Positions 8,357 through 12,587 of a stretch of 12,587 bases of DNA are shown in pieces. The number at the start of each line of letters is the position of its first letter. Position 1 is the stretch's first letter. The stretch covers positions 1 through 12,587 of the forward strand of contig JAPLER010000079.1 in the NCBI GenBank assembly GCA_026391115.1, written 5' to 3'. This DNA is from Bacteroidota bacterium (GTDB lineage Bacteria; Bacteroidota; Bacteroidia; Chitinophagales; Chitinophagaceae). Made by a program: the position numbers and the translations under genes. A model generated the notes under the pieces. It was not told the origin of the DNA and made no database searches. It worked only from the letters and a program-made list of their open reading frames with translations.

Positions 8357-8401
8357 TGTAAAGTATTCTTATTGCTTCAATTAATAATATCTACTTAAAA
8401 C

Positions 8402-10471
8402 TTACGAAATCTTACTCCATCCAGTTTTTCCTTTTTGTGATTGAAGATAATTTTTAAGGTTTAAATTCTTTTCCAAATTTAAGTCTATATCTTCATTCAA
8501 AATTTCATCAGTTTGGTTTTTAGCCAAATTTAATAGCTCCTTATCATTTACAATTGATGCCAGTTTAAAATCTAATGCTCCGCTTTGCCTTGTTCCTTCA
8601 ATATCACCTGGTCCCCTTAGTTCTAAATCTTTTTCAGCAATTTTAAAGCCATCATTTGTTTCGCACATTATATTGAGCCTTTTTTTTGCTTCAACGCTGC
8701 CTAGCTTACCAAATAAAAGTATGCAATAACTTTTTTCGCTACCACGCCCCACCCTTCCTCTTAACTGATGCAATTGCGAAAGTCCAAATTTTTCCGCACT
8801 TTCAATAACCATAACACTTGCATTAGGTACATTCACTCCAACTTCAATTACTGTAGTTGCCACCATTATATGACAATCATTTTTAACAAAACGTTGCATA
8901 TTGGTTTCTTTTAAATCACTTTTCATTTTGCCATGCAGCATTGCAATATTGTATTGATGCTCTGGAAAGAAGCTTTTTACTTGCTCGTAACCACGCATTA
9001 AATCTTCATAATTTACCTTTTCGCTTTCTTCAATTAAAGGATAAATAAAATAGGCTTGCCTGCCTTTTGCAATTTCTTCTTTCACAAACTCCATCACTTG
9101 CACTCTATGACTTTCATTTCTCATTACAGTTGTAATTGGAATTCTGCCAGGAGGCAGTTCATCCATCACACTGTAATCAAGATCGCCATAAGCGGTCATA
9201 GCAAGGGTTCTAGGAATTGGCGTTGCTGTCATTACCAAAACGTGAGGCGGTATAGTTGCTTTTTTCCAAAGAGCTGCACGTTGAGCCACACCAAATCTAT
9301 GTTGCTCATCAACCACCACAAAACCCAAATTTTTAAACTGTACGGCATCTTCAATTAAAGCGTGGGTACCTACTACAAAATGAATGGTATCATCGAGTAA
9401 GCCGGCTAAAATTTCTCTACGTTCTTTAACTTTTGTGCTGCCAGTTAATAGTCTAATTTCTAAACCAGTATTTTGTAATAAAGCTGAAATGCCCTGAAAG
9501 TGTTGTTGTGCAAGAATTTCGGTAGGTGCCATTATGCAACTTTGAAAACCATTGTCGGCTGCAATAAGCATAGAAAGCAATGCTACAATGGTTTTGCCAC
9601 TACCCACATCACCTTGCAACAGCCTGTTCATTTGATAACCTTTGGCAGTGTCTGTTCTTATTTCTTTAAGTACTCTTTTTTGTGCATTGGTTAATGCAAA
9701 AGGCAAATGATTGTTGTAAAAATTATTAAAATAATCTCCTACTTTTTCAAACACAACCCCTTTAAATGCTTTATGGCGTTGAATTCTAACCAACGCCAGA
9801 CGAACCTGTGCAATAAATAATTCTTCAAACTTTAATCTATAAATGGCTTTGTCAAACTCGGCTTCATACTTAGGAAAATGTGCTGCTCTATAAGCAATAC
9901 TTCTTTCTAACAAATTGTATTTTACTAAAATATCTTGTGGCAAATTCTCTACAATATCTTTTGCCTGCAATTGACTAAACAACTGGTGCGTTAATTTTGA
10001 AATTGTTTTAGCATTTAAACCACGTGCTTTTAATTTTTCTGTGGTAGAATAAATGGGTTCTAAAAAGGCTTTGCCTCCTGCTTTTTGTGGCACAAAAATT
10101 TCCAATTCAGGATGTGCCATTTGCGGCTTGCCGTTAAAGAAACTTACTTTGCCAAACAGTAAGTAATCTGTTCCTTCTACCAATATTTTTTCTACATAAC
10201 TAATGCCTTTAAACCACACCAATTCAAGCTCTCCAGTTTTATCTCTTATAGTTGCTGTTAAACGTTTAGCTTGTTTTACACCTATTACTTCGCTATATTG
10301 TAAACGCCCTGCAACCTGCACGTATTCTGTATTTGGTGTAATGCTGCCAATAGTTTCTACTTTAGTTTTATCAATATGTCTAAACGGAAAATGGTCAATT
10401 AAATCCTGAAAGGTATAAATGCCCAATTCTTTTTTAAGTAAATCGCCACGCAAAGGACCAACGCCTTTCAA
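8402..10471 (-). CDS. recG: ATP-dependent DNA helicase RecG (start codon uncertain)
   Basis: RecG remodels stalled replication forks and Holliday junctions. From the TTG at 10471 the protein has 689 residues. The wedge/OB-fold region occupies about 1-200. The helicase core shows Walker A GDVGSGKT (287-294), the RecG-type DEAD-box variant DEQHRFG (388-394), motif III MTATPIPRTLAMTAYGDLD, and motif VI QLRGRVGRG. The start is odd. Family resemblance continues upstream of the TTG (SSPIEY, then LKGVGP), and the frame stays open to a TAA at 10519-10517, but it contains no ATG or GTG. ATT at 10513 or ATA at 10495 would give a more normal N-terminus (NILSSPIEYLKGVGP). Given here is the first standard-type start; the true one is probably a little upstream. 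The gene lies 45 bases before the T9SS cargo gene on the same strand, but a functional link is not expected. Confidence 0.93.
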   Translation of the reverse strand: MKGVGPLRGDLLKKELGIYTFQDLIDHFPFRHIDKTKVETIGSITPNTEYVQVAGRLQYSEVIGVKQAKRLTATIRDKTGELELVWFKGISYVEKILVEGTDYLLFGKVSFFNGKPQMAHPELEIFVPQKAGGKAFLEPIYSTTEKLKARGLNAKTISKLTHQLFSQLQAKDIVENLPQDILVKYNLLERSIAYRAAHFPKYEAEFDKAIYRLKFEELFIAQVRLALVRIQRHKAFKGVVFEKVGDYFNNFYNNHLPFALTNAQKRVLKEIRTDTAKGYQMNRLLQGDVGSGKTIVALLSMLIAADNGFQSCIMAPTEILAQQHFQGISALLQNTGLEIRLLTGSTKVKERREILAGLLDDTIHFVVGTHALIEDAVQFKNLGFVVVDEQHRFGVAQRAALWKKATIPPHVLVMTATPIPRTLAMTAYGDLDYSVMDELPPGRIPITTVMRNESHRVQVMEFVKEEIAKGRQAYFIYPLIEESEKVNYEDLMRGYEQVKSFFPEHQYNIAMLHGKMKSDLKETNMQRFVKNDCHIMVATTVIEVGVNVPNASVMVIESAEKFGLSQLHQLRGRVGRGSEKSYCILLFGKLGSVEAKKRLNIMCETNDGFKIAEKDLELRGPGDIEGTRQSGALDFKLASIVNDKELLNLAKNQTDEILNEDIDLNLEKNLNLKNYLQSQKGKTGWSKIS

Positions 10472-10533
10472 GTATTCAATTGGGGAAGATAATATGTTTG
10501 CTGTGTTATTAATGTTTTACGATTTGTGTGAGG

Positions 10534-10541
10534 CAAATTTA
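10534..10541 (-). promoter_or_regulatory. Possible -7 element of the recG promoter
   Basis: On the minus strand the site reads TAAATTTG, an exact TAnnTTTG match. A TTG in the right orientation lies at 10569-10567, 25 bases upstream, somewhat longer than the usual 17-23. Transcription would start near 10528, upstream of the TAA at 10519-10517, so it fits a recG start at one of the non-ATG codons further in. Confidence 0.4.
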
Positions 10542-10654
10542 GTAATGATTTGTACTGAAATATAATCAAAACAAAAACAGTGAATATACTTTTAGTTAAT
10601 TCAAGACTTTAAAGAGTAATTTATACTTGAATGAGAGAGTGATTGGATTAAAAT

Positions 10655-10685
10655 AAAAAAGGAATAGTTTGAAACTATTCCTTTT
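10655..10685 (-). terminator. Rho-independent terminator of tRNA-Val
   Basis: GGAATAGTTT (10661-10670) and AAACTATTCC (10672-10681) form a nine-pair stem with a tight loop, flanked by TTTT and AAAAAA. Read on the minus strand, the hairpin starts three bases after the tRNA 3' end and is followed by six T residues, the standard layout for a tRNA terminator. Confidence 0.85.
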
Positions 10686-10687
10686 AG

Positions 10688-10762
10688 TGGGAGTTGACGG
10701 GTTCGAACCGCCGACCCTCTGCTTGTAAGGCAGATGCTCTGAACCAGCTGAGCTAAACTCCC
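10688..10762 (-). tRNA. tRNA-Val, anticodon UAC
   Basis: On the minus strand the gene starts GGGAGTTTAGCTCAGCTGG and folds into a complete cloverleaf. The acceptor stem is GGGAGTT with AACTCCC, discriminator base A. The D-arm contains AGCTCAGCTGG. The anticodon stem is TCTGC/GCAGA around the loop CTTACAA, giving anticodon TAC, which reads valine GUA and other GUN codons. The T-arm is GGCGG-TTCGAAC-CCGTC. The 75 bases do not include CCA; the next bases are CT, so CCA must be added by the nucleotidyltransferase. It has its own promoter and terminator and stands alone. Confidence 0.97.
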
Positions 10763-10779
10763 TTTCTGATTTGGGAGTG

Positions 10780-10810
10780 CAAAAATAGGGGTTGAAACAA
10801 AACAGCCAAA
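10780..10810 (-). promoter_or_regulatory. Promoter of tRNA-Val
   Basis: On the minus strand TTTG at 10810-10807 is followed after 19 bases by TATTTTTG at 10787-10780, matching the Bacteroidota -33/-7 consensus (TTTG, TAnnTTTG) with normal spacing. Transcription would start near 10774, about 12 bases before the mature tRNA 5' end. It sits in the gap after the thioesterase stop codon, so the tRNA is transcribed separately. Confidence 0.68.
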
Positions 10811-10825
10811 TTTTTTTTGTAAAAA

Positions 10826-11236
10826 TTACAAATGTGTCTTTCCTGTTCTAAAACAATTGCCTTTAAAGTGAGCAACAATCTCATTTAGTTGATTAGTAAT
10901 TGTTATTAAATACAGACCTGTACTCCTTCCATTATGTATTTCATTTGCTTCTGCAAATAATGTATCTCCAACATTAACTGCTTTAGTAAAATTGATTGAA
11001 GTATCTAATGCAACTGATAAATTATTACGATTATTACACGCAAACGCAAACGCACTATCAGCAAAGCTAAAAGCAATTCCACCATGTGCAATTCCAAAAC
11101 CATTTACCATTTCTTCTCTTACTTGCATTTTAATTTTACTATATCCTTCCTTTATTTCAATTATTTCAATGCCAAGCCACTGACTAAACTTATCGTGTAG
11201 CATCATTTTGTCTACAACTTGTTGTGGTGTTATCAT
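10826..11236 (-). CDS. paaI: PaaI-like hotdog-fold acyl-CoA thioesterase
   Basis: A 136-residue single-domain hotdog thioesterase, the usual length for PaaI. The signature NGFGIAHGGIAFSFADSAFA (residues 45-64) carries the HGG turn (51-53) and the conserved acidic residue D60 on the central helix, followed by FACNNR. In characterised PaaI proteins the enzyme hydrolyses ring-hydroxylated phenylacetyl-CoA or stalled pathway intermediates, releasing CoA in the cytoplasm. The gene starts 17 bases after the paaG-like crotonase on the same strand, which supports the PaaI assignment and an operon. Other PaaI-like enzymes act on different aryl or medium-chain acyl-CoAs, and the substrate here is inferred. 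The ATG at 11236 is a natural start. Confidence 0.85.
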   Translation of the reverse strand: MITPQQVVDKMMLHDKFSQWLGIEIIEIKEGYSKIKMQVREEMVNGFGIAHGGIAFSFADSAFAFACNNRNNLSVALDTSINFTKAVNVGDTLFAEANEIHNGRSTGLYLITITNQLNEIVAHFKGNCFRTGKTHL

Positions 11237-11253
11237 CTAATTACTTTTTTAAA

Positions 11254-12045
11254 TTATTCTCCAATAAAATTAGGTTTGCGTTTTTCCAAAAAAGCATTGA
11301 TGCCTTCTGTATAGTCTTTCGTTGCCCCAGCTTGTTTTTGATATTCATCCTCCAAATTTAATTGTTGGTACAAATTATTTTCAAAGGTTTTATTAAGCAA
11401 TTGCTTTGTATAAATCAACCCTTTAGTAGGCATACTAGCAATAGTCTCAGCTATTCTAAAAGATGATTCAGCAAAAACATCATCTGCAAACCATTTATAA
11501 ATCATACCCATATCACAAGCGTCTTTTGCTATTACTTTATCTCCAAGCATCATCAAAGCACTTGCTTTTTGAAAACCAATTAAGCGTGGCAAATTGAATG
11601 TTCCCCCACTATCAGGTATTAATCCTATTTTACTAAATGCCTGAATAAAGCTAGCACTTTCTGTGGCAACAACAATATCGCAAGCTAAGGCAATATTTGC
11701 ACCAGCACCAGCAGCAACGCCATTTACAGCACAAACAACAGGCAACTCTATTTCTCTTATTCTTGTTACAATAGGATTGTAATGTTCTACCAATATCTGA
11801 GAAATTGTAGGTGGGTTTTCTTGAGTCAGTTCTGCAATATCTTGCCCAGCAGAAAATGCTTTACCCTTTCCTGTAATATAAATACAACGTAAATTTTTAT
11901 TAGCATTACATTCATCTAAAATGCCTTGTAACAGTAAAGCCATTTCTCTATTAAAACTATTGAAAACACTGGGTCTATTAAGTGTGATAATGGCTATATT
12001 TTCTCTTATTTCAAGTAAAATTGGTTTTTCCATATGCGTTATCAT
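11254..12045 (-). CDS. paaG: Enoyl-CoA hydratase/isomerase, PaaG-like
   Basis: A crotonase-fold enzyme of 263 residues. The oxyanion-hole segments are AFSAGQDIAEL (63-73) and NGVAAGAGANIALACD (108-123). HYNPIV (88-93) and GLIPDSGGTFNLPRLIG (141-157) are typical of the PaaG branch. The acidic residue D145 in PDSGG corresponds to the catalytic Asp of PaaG and related isomerases, whereas hydratases usually carry Glu residues. PaaG isomerises ring-1,2-epoxyphenylacetyl-CoA to the oxepin in aerobic phenylacetate breakdown. The ATG at 12045 lies three bases after the stop codon of the upstream ABC ATPase gene; a second ATG at 12033 (MEKPILLEI) is equally close to the domain. Coupling to paaI fits the pathway, but paaABCDE, paaZ and paaH are not in view. 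A general 3,2-enoyl-CoA isomerase or hydratase remains possible. Confidence 0.85.
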   Translation of the reverse strand: MITHMEKPILLEIRENIAIITLNRPSVFNSFNREMALLLQGILDECNANKNLRCIYITGKGKAFSAGQDIAELTQENPPTISQILVEHYNPIVTRIREIELPVVCAVNGVAAGAGANIALACDIVVATESASFIQAFSKIGLIPDSGGTFNLPRLIGFQKASALMMLGDKVIAKDACDMGMIYKWFADDVFAESSFRIAETIASMPTKGLIYTKQLLNKTFENNLYQQLNLEDEYQKQAGATKDYTEGINAFLEKRKPNFIGE

Positions 12046-12048
12046 TTA

Positions 12049-12587
12049 TTACATTTCAAATCTACCATCTTTCATTTTTAAAACTCGCTTACTCATAGCA
12101 GCCAACTCTTCGTTATGCGTTACTATTACAAATGTTTGCTGAAATTCATTGCTCAATTCAACAAATAAATTATGCAACTCTTTTGCGTGATGACTATCTA
12201 AATTTCCAGTAGGTTCATCAGCAAAAATAATTTTAGGTTTATTAATTAAAGCTCTTGCAACAGCTACTCTTTGTTGTTCTCCTCCACTTAATTGATTAGG
12301 TTTGTTTTCTAGTCTATTTCCCAATCCAAGTCTTTGTAACAAAGCTGTTGCATCTTGTGTTAGTTCTATATTTTTTCTGCCAGCAATCCATCCTGGAATA
12401 CATACATTTTCAATAGCAGAAAACTCAGGTAACAAATGATGAAATTGAAAAACGAATCCAATGTTTTGATTTCGAAAATTAGCTAATGCTTTACCAGTAA
12501 GGCTATGAACAGGAATATTATTCAAAAAAATTTCACCGGCATCAGCTTTGTCTAGCGTACCTAAAATATGTAACAATGTACTTTTAC
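12049..12587 (-). CDS. lolD: LolD-type ABC transporter ATPase, N-terminus cut by the window
   Basis: About 179 residues are present, beginning within Walker A (KSTLLHILGTLD) at the window edge; some 40 N-terminal residues are missing. The rest is a complete ABC ATPase: the Q-loop region FVFQFHHLLPEFSAIENV, the signature LSGGEQQRVAVARALI, Walker B IIFADEPTGNLDS, and the H-loop VTHNEELA. The QFHHLLPEF form is characteristic of LolD, which drives release of lipoproteins from the inner membrane with LolC/LolE-type permeases. The related MacB/FtsE branch is less likely. No permease gene is adjacent on the visible side. Only three bases separate its stop codon from the paaG-like gene, so cotranscription and perhaps translational coupling are likely, though the functions are unrelated. 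Confidence 0.88.
   Translation of the reverse strand, partial: KSTLLHILGTLDKADAGEIFLNNIPVHSLTGKALANFRNQNIGFVFQFHHLLPEFSAIENVCIPGWIAGRKNIELTQDATALLQRLGLGNRLENKPNQLSGGEQQRVAVARALINKPKIIFADEPTGNLDSHHAKELHNLFVELSNEFQQTFVIVTHNEELAAMSKRVLKMKDGRFEM

Noticed and set aside
8474..8500. A promoter for the T9SS cargo gene inside the end of recG
   Set aside because: The minus strand has TAAATTTG at 8481-8474, but the nearest TTG is only 16 bases upstream and the site is about 118 bases from the ATG; in A+T-rich coding sequence this is too weak to report.
9056..9694. Open frames on the plus strand opposite recG
   Set aside because: They lie entirely within the well-conserved recG gene, have no recognisable domains, and their composition is what the antisense of a coding region gives.
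10517..10654. A small gene or RNA between recG and tRNA-Val
   Set aside because: Apart from the recG -7 element and the tRNA terminator, no start codon with a sensible frame, strong hairpin or repeat was seen.

Overview
The window comes from a low-GC member of the Bacteroidota, most likely a Chitinophagales/Chitinophagaceae-type bacterium (inference). The evidence is a large protein with a type B type IX secretion (T9SS) sorting domain next to a PorP/SprF-family gene, a DUF5683 protein, a separately encoded MetH homocysteine domain, promoters of the TTTG / TAnnTTTG kind, and little use of Shine-Dalgarno sites.

Layout. Plus strand, left side: the end of a DUF5683 membrane protein gene (2-625), a 197-base intergenic region carrying a promoter and a possible structured leader RNA, the homocysteine-binding module of methionine synthase (823-1836), a heptanucleotide repeat tract, and argS (1907-3682). 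Minus strand, right side, read from right to left: a lolD-type ABC ATPase (cut by the window edge), a paaG-like crotonase, a paaI-like thioesterase, a tRNA-Val(UAC) with its own promoter and terminator, recG, a 1206-residue secreted PKD-repeat protein with a T9SS type B C-terminus, and a PorP/SprF gene whose reading frame is broken near the signal peptide. The two halves converge at 3683-3696.

How the genes relate. The large secreted protein and PorP/SprF form a typical T9SS cargo and outer-membrane partner pair. lolD, paaG and paaI are tightly spaced and probably cotranscribed. paaG and paaI belong to phenylacetyl-CoA catabolism, but the ring-oxygenase genes are not in view. The metH module needs a partner protein with the folate, cobalamin and reactivation domains, and that gene is not next to it.

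Most of the content is ordinary housekeeping. The points worth a second look are the possible stem/kissing-loop leader of the metH module, the broken PorP/SprF gene, heptanucleotide tandem repeats inside metH and between metH and argS, and recG, which has no ATG or GTG start. No defence island, CRISPR array, prophage or insertion sequence is visible.
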